This document shows positions 23,915 to 31,909 of a DNA stretch of 53,571 nucleotides, piece after piece. The notes beneath the pieces were generated by a model that was not told the origin of the DNA, ran no database searches, and worked only from the letters and a program-made list of their open reading frames with translations. This DNA is from Bacteroidales bacterium (GTDB lineage Bacteria; Bacteroidota; Bacteroidia; Bacteroidales; Muribaculaceae). The stretch lies in the NCBI GenBank assembly GCA_030531495.1, contig JAUNNJ010000006.1:1-53571 (forward strand). The letters run 5' to 3'. The translations under genes were made by a program, and so were the position numbers. How positions within the stretch are numbered: position 1 is the first letter of the stretch; each line of letters starts with the position of its first letter.

Positions 23915-25261
23915 CTAAATAATACCACTCAGGTCGATTTTATATTCTGTGGGTGCAGATTCGTCACGATGCATAAACATTGTCATGTAAATGGGCATAT
24001 AAACCACAGAATCATCTATGAAAAGATTGTCGTTGCACAAAACAATTGCTTTCCTCAAATCATAATCTTTGCATTGCATAATGTTGGCCAACGCGCGATG
24101 GCGTGCATAGTCTTTTCCTGATTTGACTTCTATAGGAAGAACACCACCATCCAAAGATACAACGAAATCCACTTCACCTCTTTTCTTGCTGTTGTAGTAA
24201 TATGGGACTATACCATGGGCTATCAATTCCTGCGCTACAAGATTCTCATAGATAGAACCGTGGTTAATACCACTGTCGCCCCGCAAAACACGCATTTGGA
24301 TTCCCTCGGCATACATTGCCGCCAACAGCCCCACATCGCACAAGAACAATTTGAGCAGATTTCTTGAGCGAGCGAGCAACAGCGGTTGCTTGAGTTCTTC
24401 CACATTATAAACAAGTATTGCAACACCAGCATTTTTCAGCCAGAGGAAAGAATTGTGGAATCGCTCGTATTTGGCGTTTTCGTTGAGGTTTTTAAGGATA
24501 AAACGCTTGTTTTTCGCATCCAATTCAGGCGGAATCAAATCAAATATTTCGTTGATAGCCAATTTATTACTTGGGGCATATTTAGCAATATCTCTCTTGT
24601 ACATTGCAATGATTCCCTTCTGAACATCCATTACACGCTTGATGTTGTTTGTCTCCATGTATTTCACGACAGCCGCAGGCATACCACCAACAATGAGGTA
24701 AAGGCGAAACAATTCCATCATTTTTTTATGAATGAACTCGTCCACGGGGTGGAGATTTTCCCAAGATTTCCTCAAATGGTTAATAACATTGTCGCCAATA
24801 CCAACAGCCTTAACAAACTCCTCAATATCAAGTGGAAACATTTCCTTAACATCCATATACCCAACCGGCTCGGAGCGCAAGTCCTTCAACTCTACCCCAA
24901 GCAACGAACCGCTCAAAATATACCTGTATGACCCATCCTCTACCAAGAACTTGATAGCAGTCACAATCTCTGGGCAAGATTGAACTTCATCAAAGAAAAT
25001 GAGAGTCTTTCCTTTTTCCAACTTTTTGTCTGTAATTGTGGACAAACGCAGCAATAATTCGTCGGTGCTTTTTGCCGACTTAAACAGCAATGCGGCATCC
25101 TCGTCTTCGATAAAGTTGATTTAAACAAAACATTTCCATTTCTCTCCAAATTTTCGAATGGAATAAGTCTTACCAATTTGCCTTGCACCAGTAATAAGTA
25201 AGGCATTATTTGAAGTTTTGTAGTAGTCTTCAATATACGCATCAATATGTCTACCTATCAT
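23915..25261 (-). pseudogene. DUF4143-type AAA ATPase, interrupted by an in-frame stop
   Basis: Reading from ATG at 25261, codons 1-46 give MIGRHIDAYIE and a Walker A motif GARQIGKT (residues 25-32). Codon 47 is TAA (25121-25123), and the same frame then continues unbroken for about 400 codons to 23915. The downstream part has Walker B (LIFFDEVQ), a lid/DUF4143 region (YLIVGGMPAAV, VGLLAA) and a C-terminal PD-(D/E)XK-like segment (GEVDFVV...IEVKSGKDY). The whole would be about 448 residues, the usual size for this family of ATPases of uncertain role, often linked to mobile or toxin-like contexts. Downstream translation from a TTG at 25090 would lack Walker A. The gene is flanked by direct repeats, which suggests a recent insertion. 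Confidence 0.85.
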
Positions 25262-25379
25262 AAAGCACTGATATTTAAATCAAAACAATACACAATTTCC
25301 ATTTTTCCAATGCAAAATTAATCAAAATTTCCACTTTTCCAATAATTCTTTCCTGCTTTTTTGCAGCTATGATGCACCC

Positions 25380-25470
25380 TTTTTCTAAATAAAACAAAAA
25401 AGTTTTCTTTTAAGTAACAAAGGCTCCAGAACTCAATCTGAAGCCTTTGTTTTTCCATCAGTGAGCACCA
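25380..25470. repeat. 91-bp direct repeat copy B (carries a bidirectional terminator)
   Basis: Matches 23774-23865. The internal hairpin (about 25419-25447) lies 57 bases beyond the last gene of the 29979-25504 operon and can terminate it. A shorter relative (AGCAAAGGCTCCAGAA then GAAGCC) lies at 30374-30404. Confidence 0.85.
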
Positions 25471-25503
25471 GGGGCGGTGCTATTAATATACGCGATTATC
25501 CAG

Positions 25504-25965
25504 TCAGAGTTCGGCGAGGGTGAATGTCTGCGCATTGCCGTCCTGGTCTTTACACTGCAAGCGAGCAGGTTTTCCTTCCTCTTGAAGAATCACGAGGTCG
25601 GTATAGAAGCCTTTCAGCAATGGCTTCCACACATCGTCCACACGCACCCAGGCATTCCACAAATAGCCAAAAGCGGGATTCCAAGATGCTGCAGCAATGA
25701 ATGGCTTTCCGTCGAGCACAAATGTGTCGAGATATTTCTCGAATTTGGTATCAAACGCCAATTGAAGCGTGGCGCGATGGCGAACGGAGAACACATTGCG
25801 TCGGCCTTCATCGTTGCGCACGATGCAGTAGTTGCTATCCACTGCACACACCACCTTTTCCATCGGGTTGAGCCCTGCGGTAGCGGCCGGTGCGTTTTGA
25901 GCACTAACGGTGTGCCCGCATAAACAAGCAAGGCACACCAGTGCAAATGATATGATTTTTTTCAT
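25504..25965 (-). CDS. Small secreted protein of unknown function
   Basis: A 153-residue exported protein. The signal peptide is about 1-22 (MKKIISFALVC start, cleavage near VSAQ). The mature part contains VVCAVDSNYCIVRNDEGRRNVFSVRH and a C-terminal LQCKDQDGNAQTFTLAEL, with no motif I recognise. An ATG two codons upstream (25971) is an alternative start. It is the last gene of the 29979-25504 unit, 7 bases after the preceding stop, and ends just before the terminator in repeat copy B. Confidence 0.7.
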   Translation of the reverse strand: MKKIISFALVCLACLCGHTVSAQNAPAATAGLNPMEKVVCAVDSNYCIVRNDEGRRNVFSVRHRATLQLAFDTKFEKYLDTFVLDGKPFIAAASWNPAFGYLWNAWVRVDDVWKPLLKGFYTDLVILQEEGKPARLQCKDQDGNAQTFTLAEL

Positions 25966-25972
25966 TGCCAAA

Positions 25973-26671
25973 TTATTTCACGCCAGCATCCTTCAAAGCC
26001 TTATCCACGATGGCCTTCTTGTTTGGATCCTTGTCGATTTCTTCAATAGCTTTTTCTGCATCATCGAGGGTTTCGTCCATGCTCTTCTGCAAAGCAACGC
26101 TCACGCGAACATAGCAGCCTTCCTTGTCGCTCAATCTGTTGATATCAACGATCATCAGCTGACCATCAACCATATAGGTCCACGACACAGCATCGGTGTG
26201 GAAACCAGCAACAGGACTGTCGCCCTTCATCACAGCGTCGAGAGTCTGCTCTGCCATAGCCTCATCCTTTTTACTTTTTTTCTCGAAGCCATACATGCAG
26301 ATGTGGTTTTCAGAAACGGCCTTTGTGGCATTGTAAACCTTTGTTACGAATTCTTTATATTCCTCTGCCGAGAGTTCCTTATCGCCCTTTGTTGGGAAAC
26401 CAGCAATCACATCACGAGCCTCACCCTTAAAGTTTTTAGAGTCGGAATCGTCGTAGGCAAAGCCTGGCTCAACATCAGAGAATTTCAACTTGAAGTTCTT
26501 GAGATAGAACTCAACTGCATCCTTCGAATAAGTATCTCCAGAAAACTCTGCTGCTTCTGCAGTTTCTTCACTCGCGGCTGCACCTTCTGCGCTACCCGAT
26601 TTGCTACCGCCACACGATACCATTAATACGGCAAATGCAGCACAAATAATTGTTAGAAATTGCTTTTTCAT
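25973..26671 (-). CDS. Lipoprotein of unknown function
   Basis: A 232-residue lipoprotein. The lipobox VLMVSC gives C20, followed by a Gly/Ser and then Ala/Glu-rich tether (about 21-45). The mature domain contains YLKNFKLKFSDVEPGFAYDD and an acidic helical C-terminus (DETLDDAEKAIEEIDKDPNK). No family is recognised. It is the fourth gene of an operon of exported proteins. Confidence 0.72.
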   Translation of the reverse strand: MKKQFLTIICAAFAVLMVSCGGSKSGSAEGAAASEETAEAAEFSGDTYSKDAVEFYLKNFKLKFSDVEPGFAYDDSDSKNFKGEARDVIAGFPTKGDKELSAEEYKEFVTKVYNATKAVSENHICMYGFEKKSKKDEAMAEQTLDAVMKGDSPVAGFHTDAVSWTYMVDGQLMIVDINRLSDKEGCYVRVSVALQKSMDETLDDAEKAIEEIDKDPNKKAIVDKALKDAGVK

Positions 26672-26711
26672 AATCGTTGTAATTTGTTTATGTTAATAGA
26701 CTTAATCAAAT

Positions 26712-27581
26712 TTAGTCACCCCAATAGATGTCCCATGAGCCAGGTGGCGCAGGCAGGAAATCGGGGGTCCACTGATGATAGTGCAAGTCGTAGACTTTCA
26801 CCTCGTGCCCACTTCCATTTTCCTGGTCCACAAGCTTCAGGCAGCATCCATTAGCCGGGTCAATCCACATTTTATAGTAGGTTGCCAAAGTGCCTTTTGT
26901 GTCAAACACCCAACATTTCACACCACACACTTCTTCCGTACCCACATACAAGCGGCCGAGTTTTCGTTGAAAATCGTCCTCGTCCGACGACGCAGCCCTC
27001 ATGTGTGGCATAAATTCCATTTCATGGGCGCCATATCCCAGCGGAGCTTTTTCTGGCTCACCTGTCATATCTTCATCGTGGCAGCCATCCACCTTGGGGA
27101 ATGCTCCAAATAGCGACCTGTAGCTCGCTCCTTTGCTGGTGCCCTCAAAAAAGTCGTTACGAAAATCCACTTGATAGTGGTCGATATTACCCGTTTTATA
27201 ATAGTCGCCCGATTTCAAATCCACATATTCGATATGGAATTCCGTTTGTGGCGGATTATACACATAATGGCCTTTCCAAGGGGTAAGCATAGCCACCACT
27301 TTCACCTTTATCTTCACCGTTTTCTTCCCTTGATGGGCAGTAATGGTCACCTCACCCTCCTTCTTGCCGGAAATCACCACAGTGCGAGGTTTTTTCACAC
27401 TCACAGAGGCCATAGTCTCGTTGCCGGAGGTAACATTGTCAACTGTTCCCGAAGTGAAAGGTGTCCAGCTGTACTGCTCGCCCACAGTCACGGTGATGCT
27501 GGCAGCCTTCCCTTGAGCCAATGCCCCAAAGGAAAAGCATGCAACGCACAGGGCTATGATTGCAAATAAATATTTTTTCAT
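26712..27581 (-). CDS. Secreted protein with N-terminal Ig-like (BIG2-type) domain, unknown function
   Basis: A 289-residue exported protein with a signal peptide (about 1-22, ending ALAQ). Residues about 25-95 resemble a bacterial Ig-like BIG2 fold (ITVTVGEQYSWTP, KKEGEVTITAHQGKKTVKIKVKV). The remainder (about 100-289) includes a DKSGDYYKTG-like patch, paired cysteines (VCGVKCWV, GCCLKLV) and YYKMWIDPANG, reminiscent of outer-membrane lipoprotein-sorting or DUF4412-like folds, but I cannot assign a family. It lies 40 bases upstream of the lipoprotein gene. Confidence 0.68.
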   Translation of the reverse strand: MKKYLFAIIALCVACFSFGALAQGKAASITVTVGEQYSWTPFTSGTVDNVTSGNETMASVSVKKPRTVVISGKKEGEVTITAHQGKKTVKIKVKVVAMLTPWKGHYVYNPPQTEFHIEYVDLKSGDYYKTGNIDHYQVDFRNDFFEGTSKGASYRSLFGAFPKVDGCHDEDMTGEPEKAPLGYGAHEMEFMPHMRAASSDEDDFQRKLGRLYVGTEEVCGVKCWVFDTKGTLATYYKMWIDPANGCCLKLVDQENGSGHEVKVYDLHYHQWTPDFLPAPPGSWDIYWGD

Positions 27582-27705
27582 TTTTGTAATTGGTTGAATG
27601 TTTAGGGCTTAATTGCAATGTTTCTCACCATTCGGCAAGCCTTTGCAGGTTTCGTAGCAAGGACTTCGAGGCTCACTTAGGCATGTATTTGAATTAGTGA
27701 GAGAC

Positions 27706-28701
27706 TTACTTCATGGAGTTGATTTCCTGGGTGCGATCTTCCATCAGTTCCTGTGGAGAAGGATTGCCTTCGATGCCTTCGGTAATGTTTCCTCCAGGCA
27801 GAATCTTGCTGGCTGCACTCAGATAAAGGGATGCAGAAGAATAGGCAGCGCTCTCAAGGGCAGAGAGTTTGTTTTGGCCAGTCATCTTGCGGCGTGCATT
27901 CTGCTGGTCGTCATACATCTTCATCACAGGGATGGTGTTCTTAATGGCCAGCATATAGTCTTGCAGCAATTTCTTCCACTTTTTAGCCTCATCCATATAG
28001 AAAGCCGTCATCGCCTCTTTTACAGCATCAATATCCCATGCGCCACCCATCCCGGGGCCATCGCTGTTGGCTTTGATGGCTTCGTTATTGGCATTAGCCG
28101 CACGTTCATTGAAGCCGGCTGCAAATTCATTCAACTTAGTCTCAGCCTTAAAGACCTCCTCGTTGACAACAGCCATCTCGGCAGTGAGGTCGCGCCCCAT
28201 CTCCTCCATCTGTTCAGGGCTTACAATCTGATCATCGGCGTCGGCACCTTCCAAACCACGCATGAGGTCGGCCAGTTCGTCCATCTTGCCAATGCTGGCG
28301 AGATACTGCATGGCATCGGCTTCGTTGCGGAACGACTCAAACTTCTTGCGCTGTGCAGGGGTCAGTGTCTGGAGGAACTTCATCATCTTTTGGCCAGCCG
28401 CCTGACGAGCCGCAGCCTTGTTGAGCATCTGCTTCTGCTTTTTTTCCATATTGCGCTGCTCAGCCTTAAAGTTCTTGTTCTCATATTGCTGCGCTGCAGC
28501 CTTACTTGCCATTCTTCCAGCTTCGCCGAGTAGACGGAAATATTTCTCTACCTGATCATTCTTGCCGGTTACACAAAATTGAGCGATATTGCCATCTGAT
28601 GGCATGTCTGGGCACATGCTCACTACAGCCTCTGGTGTGACCTGGGCCAGTGCTGCGGTCGACAGCAGGGCAACGAATAATGATGCGATTATTTTCTTCA
28701 T
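27706..28701 (-). CDS. Secreted helical protein of unknown function
   Basis: A 331-residue exported protein. The signal peptide is about 1-19 (ending ALAQ). A long charged helical region follows (about 60-130: AAAQQYENKNFKAEQRNMEKKQKQM), then acidic stretches and a C-terminal helical part. No catalytic motif is seen. It starts 9 bases after the stop of the OmpA-type gene, so the two are coupled. A 124-base gap without a visible terminator separates it from the next gene. Confidence 0.7.
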   Translation of the reverse strand: MKKIIASLFVALLSTAALAQVTPEAVVSMCPDMPSDGNIAQFCVTGKNDQVEKYFRLLGEAGRMASKAAAQQYENKNFKAEQRNMEKKQKQMLNKAAARQAAGQKMMKFLQTLTPAQRKKFESFRNEADAMQYLASIGKMDELADLMRGLEGADADDQIVSPEQMEEMGRDLTAEMAVVNEEVFKAETKLNEFAAGFNERAANANNEAIKANSDGPGMGGAWDIDAVKEAMTAFYMDEAKKWKKLLQDYMLAIKNTIPVMKMYDDQQNARRKMTGQNKLSALESAAYSSASLYLSAASKILPGGNITEGIEGNPSPQELMEDRTQEINSMK

Positions 28702-28710
28702 GAGTGTATC

Positions 28711-29979
28711 TTATTTCTTGATGAATTCAACACGGCGGTTCTTTGCGCGGCCTGCATCGGTTTTGTTGTCGGCCACCGGTTCAGATGCGCCACGGCCTTC
28801 AGCCTTGAGGTTGAAGTCGTCAACACCGAGCTTAGCCAACGCTGCAACTACCGATTTAGCGCGATTCTCTGAGAGGGTTTGGTTGCTGGCATCCTTACCC
28901 ACATTGTCGGTATGACCAACGACGAGGAAACGAGCTGAAGGGTTCTTCTTCATATATTCTGCCACCTTCTGAATTTCGGCCATTGATTCAGCCTTGAGTT
29001 CGGCCTTGCCGGTTTCGAAAAGGATGTTGTTGGTCACGAACTTGCCAGTTTCGGCAATAGCCTTTTCGATGGCAGCAGCTGAAGCATCGGTGGCGTTGCG
29101 GCCATAGAGTTCGCCAGCGCCGCGTGCGATGCGCACGTTTTTCATATAGGCAGGCTTGTCACCACGATAGAAGAATGTCATCCATCCTGCACCAGCCTTT
29201 GCTCCCGGCACGTTGATGTAGCGCACACCGTCGACATACACTTTGATAACGCGCTTGTTGAACGAAATGGCATAATGGTGCCAACGGTTGTTATTCAACT
29301 TCGTCTTCTGATCTTATCGGCTTTCACCTTCCTTATCGGTGTTGCTATTCGAACCAGAGCGCACATAAGAAAGGCAGAGGTTGTAGTTGTGTCCCCAAGT
29401 GAGTGTAAAAATTTCATTATCTCGCTCTGCATCTGGATGCATAAAGTCAATTTCGAATTCACCTTCTGTGTACATGAGATCAAATTCTACAGAAAACTCA
29501 TCGCCAAAGTAGTTCTTTGGATTTTTGCTGATGAGAGGCTTAATCCAGCTATCTTCTTTCGCAAACTCAATCACCTGTTCGCCATTCACTTTCGCAATTT
29601 CGGCATTACCGCGTTCGAGGTCCCACTTACTTGGGAATTCGCCCACTTTCTCGCCCTTCACCACGTCTTCAAACACGACGACAGAACCAGGCACAAAGTC
29701 GCTCTTCACATTGGAAGTTGACACTTCAGCTTCGCCTTCTTCTACATCTTCCACATCGGCAGCGTCGTTATTCTTGTTTCCCTTTTTGCCATTGAGCACA
29801 GCATCGGCAGCGCCTTCCACTGCACCCTCAACAGCATTTTCCACTTTTTGTTCCACCTTTTGTTTTACTTTCTCTTTCGCCTTGTTAACGAGACCTTTAA
29901 GGAACTGCGCTTCAGCATCGGGAAGGAATGCAGCCGACAAGAGGAGGCCAACTGCAACAATTGAGATTCGCTTCATCAT
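28711..29979 (-). pseudogene. OmpA-family protein with LamG-like domain, interrupted by an in-frame TAA
   Basis: A single frame of about 422 codons carries one TAA at 29314-29316. Part 1 (221 residues from 29979) has a signal peptide, a helical VNKAKEKVKQKVEQKVENAVEGAVEG segment and the first half of a concanavalin/LamG-like fold. After the TAA the frame continues DQKTKL NNNRWHHYAI, completing that fold (KVYVDGVRYINVPG). A full OmpA peptidoglycan-binding domain follows, with FETGKAEL, GHTDN, LSENRAKSV and GRAKNRRVEF. The intact protein would be an outer-membrane/peptidoglycan linker. As read, the first product lacks the OmpA domain. A real nonsense mutation, phase-variant state, readthrough or a base error are all possible. 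Confidence 0.85.
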
Positions 29980-30435
29980 AATTTATTATTATATAGCTGC
30001 CCCTGAAACCCAACGAGGCGGTTCTTCTACTCAGTTACATTTACTGTTATAACTTGCTATACAATGCATTGGCGCGGGTTTCCACTTTAGCGATTGCCCC
30101 TGATTTTTCATCCAAAAGTTTTTAAAGCAGTAATTTATCTACTGGCAACGCTTCTATGACGCCATTACATTCATATAGAGTCCATGCATATCAATCAATG
30201 CCCACACAGCAGGCCTTCAATATTGAACGCATCAAATTTACGCATTTTCTATGAAAACTCACAAGAAAACAGTCAAAAAAAACTGCATACCCTCATAAAT
30301 ATTAATTTATTGATACCTAAGAGCCCCCACCCACCCCACATCTACACAATCAGAAAACTCCCACTAAAAAAACAGCAAAGGCTCCAGAAACCGAATCCGA
30401 AGCCCCACCATTATATCAAAACAAGCGATGAATTA
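29980..30435. other. Gene-free spacer
   Basis: No coding sequence is supported. The only structure seen is a terminator for the 30436-30843 gene at 30370-30404 (GGCT...AGCC with a T-run on the minus strand). I see no good -7 box for the 29979 operon in the first 200 bases. Confidence 0.5.
30366..30404 (-). terminator. Terminator related to the 91-bp repeat
   Basis: GGCT...AGCC stem with the same AGCAAAGGCTCCAGAA left arm as repeat copies A and B. A seven-base T-run follows on the minus strand. It sits 32 bases beyond the stop of the 30436 gene. Confidence 0.65.
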
Positions 30436-30843
30436 TCAATCCTTATTCACCACATTGTATACAAACGACACATCATTGTAGTCGACATACACCTGTTGTT
30501 CGCCTTCATTGTCAACACGCCAACGCACATTGCAACGCAAACCTTCTGCATCAACACACTGAATTTCCATCACCTTACCACCTTTTCCATCAGATTCCCA
30601 GTCATCGCAACTGATAATGTCATACTCTTGGGTTTCCTTGCTATAAATAGTCAAGCGTTCCTTGTCAGTGTTCAACACCACCAAAATATTGCAGTCGCTC
30701 CAGTCTGACCAGTCAGTCCAACTACCGTTTTCCACAGCCTTGTAAGCAAAATTATAAGCCTTAAGCTTAATCACATCCGCATACACCTTTGATACCGCCA
30801 TCGACGATACCAACAACAAAGTCAATGCTAAAAACTTCTTCAT
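30436..30843 (-). CDS. Small secreted protein of unknown function
   Basis: A 135-residue exported protein with a signal peptide (about 1-22, ending KVYA). The mature part is acidic and Trp-rich (GSWTDWSDWSDCNILVVLN), with a pair of cysteines and a DVSFVYNVVNKD end. The beta pattern resembles a small binding domain, but no family is recognised. Its promoter is well formed: TACTTTTG (30895-30902, minus) with TTTG at 30922-30925 (19-base gap). It is a stand-alone unit with its own terminator. Confidence 0.7.
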   Translation of the reverse strand: MKKFLALTLLLVSSMAVSKVYADVIKLKAYNFAYKAVENGSWTDWSDWSDCNILVVLNTDKERLTIYSKETQEYDIISCDDWESDGKGGKVMEIQCVDAEGLRCNVRWRVDNEGEQQVYVDYNDVSFVYNVVNKD

Positions 30844-30894
30844 AGTAATTTAATAAAAAATGTTATTCTATAGTTATTCATTAATTCATCACTA

Positions 30895-30925
30895 CAAAAG
30901 TAAAACATTTTCCATACAAATCAAA
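30895..30925 (-). promoter_or_regulatory. Promoter of the small secreted protein gene
   Basis: Minus-strand -33 TTTG (30922-30925), a 19-base gap, then -7 TACTTTTG (30895-30902), about 52 bases ahead of the start codon. Confidence 0.6.
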
Positions 30926-30997
30926 ATTTTCGCACCATGCTCCGCACTGAAGCGAAAAAGCAGTCGACTCATTCATTATGAGCCAACTGCCATCGAG

Positions 30998-31069
30998 AGC
31001 GGGTAACGGGTGTCGAACCCGCCACCTTCAGTTTGGGAAACTGACGCTCTACCGCTGAGCTACACCCGC
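30998..31069 (-). tRNA. tRNA-Gly (anticodon CCC)
   Basis: A 72-nt cloverleaf without encoded CCA. The acceptor GCGGGTG pairs with TACCCGC. The D arm has GCTC/GAGC. The anticodon stem TCAGT/ACTGA holds loop TTCCCAA (anticodon CCC at 31035-31037). The T arm has TTCGACA. The discriminator base is U, as expected for bacterial tRNA-Gly. A promoter with -7 TAACTTTG (31090-31097) and -33 TTTG (31118-31121, 20-base gap) precedes it on the minus strand. Confidence 0.96.
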
Positions 31070-31089
31070 ATTTGTCTGTTCTTTTAGTG

Positions 31090-31121
31090 CAAAGTTACGA
31101 AAACAATTCTCAAATAGCAAA
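31090..31121 (-). promoter_or_regulatory. tRNA-Gly promoter
   Basis: -33 TTTG (31118-31121) and -7 TAACTTTG (31090-31097) on the minus strand, with a 20-base gap. This is close to the Bacteroidetes consensus. Confidence 0.7.
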
Positions 31122-31186
31122 TAAATTTAGTCTTTCTTACTTGTTGGAGGTGTCAATAAATATGCACAATAATAACTTGATATACT

Positions 31187-31339
31187 ATGGCTAAACAGAA
31201 ATATAACCTACACCTGAAGGGCTATGTCGGAGGCTGTGACTTCGACCGCGACTACGTCGATTACATCCTCGCCCAGAACAGCGAAAAGCCTGTGTCGGTG
31301 CTCATTGACTCCCTCATCAAGAACTATCGCATTCTTTGA
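31187..31339 (+). pseudogene. Truncated ClpP-like protease fragment from a mobile element or prophage
   Basis: Fifty codons starting MAKQKYNLHLKGYVGG, then FDRDYVDYIL and PVSVLIDSL. This is the N-terminus of the ClpP/SppA-type (head-maturation-like) protease found in Bacteroidales prophages and mobile elements. After LIDSL the homology stops and the frame ends at TGA, so the Ser/His/Asp catalytic parts are absent. It lies 117 bases from the tRNA-Gly gene. Codon use is more GC-rich than the flanks. It is a relic, not an active gene. Confidence 0.7.
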
Positions 31340-31352
31340 AGAATTGGCATCA

Positions 31353-31643
31353 ATGAACCGACTAGCAAAAGAGGTGCGTTTTACATTCTGTCATGTCTGC
31401 GGTCTCGAAGGATTTGAGGATGCATTGGATACCGTGCGAGAGTTGTTCCGCCTGTTTATGAGTGCGCTCATATAGGAGCGTGCGAAGCTGGAACAACGCT
31501 GCATCTACCTTGACTCTCGCATCACTTTCAACGAGATTGACCGTTACTTCTTCAGCGGCTGTGCCTGCGTCTATTTCAAACTCGCTGTCGATGTCTACAC
31601 CGGGCTCCGCTATAACAAGGACGAATGGGAACGAATGGCATGA
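31353..31643 (+). pseudogene. Decayed mobile-element ORF with internal TAG
   Basis: One frame, ATG at 31353 to TGA at 31643. It reads MNRLAKEVRFTFCHVCGLEG, continues DALDTVRELFRLFMSALI, stops at TAG (31473-31475), then resumes ERAKLEQRCIYLDSRITFNE and ends GLRYNKDEWERMA. The continued plausible protein sequence on both sides of the stop argues for a decayed gene. The family is not recognised. Its position beside the ClpP-like fragment suggests a common mobile origin. Confidence 0.5.
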
Positions 31644-31784
31644 TTAAGGTGTTGCACTATTGAGGCAACTATCACAATCCGTTACTGGATTTAGTTCAAC
31701 CCAGATACAAAGTGCAATAAAGAGGAGGAATAATATCAATAAGACTATTCCAATATATCCAAAGTATTTAAGATGTTTCTTCAT
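31644..31784 (-). CDS. Possible 46-residue membrane peptide
   Basis: Starts MKKHLKYFGY, followed by a single strongly hydrophobic helix (about 10-32, IGIVLLILFLLFIALCIWV) and a polar tail with two cysteines (CDSC). A longer in-frame start at 31853 would read through the ino1 terminator and is unlikely. Its stop codon abuts the end of the decayed mobile ORF on the other strand. It could be a real small membrane protein or a relic; no family is recognised. Confidence 0.4.
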   Translation of the reverse strand: MKKHLKYFGYIGIVLLILFLLFIALCIWVELNPVTDCDSCLNSATP

Positions 31785-31824
31785 ATTATTGTACATCAAC
31801 ATTGCGAGAAGTTTGACAAGATGA

Positions 31825-31862
31825 AAATCGGGACTGCCGCTTTTGGTTGGCAATCCCGATTT
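31825..31862 (-). terminator. ino1 terminator
   Basis: A 14-bp stem with one mismatch: AAATCGGGACTGCC (31825-31838) against GGCAATCCCGATTT (31849-31862), with Ts on the minus strand. It sits 47 bases past the ino1 stop. Confidence 0.8.
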
Positions 31863-31909
31863 CTGTATTTAAGGAAATGTGTTTTCGTTTACATCGATGA
31901 GGAATCGGA

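Noticed and set aside
25121-29316. UAA reassigned as a sense codon
   Set aside because: TAA is the normal stop of many neighbouring genes here. Two isolated interruptions are better explained by nonsense mutations or base errors.
30184-30708. 174-codon plus-strand open frame
   Set aside because: It covers a spacer and then antisense of the small secreted protein gene, with lysine/proline-rich low-complexity translation.
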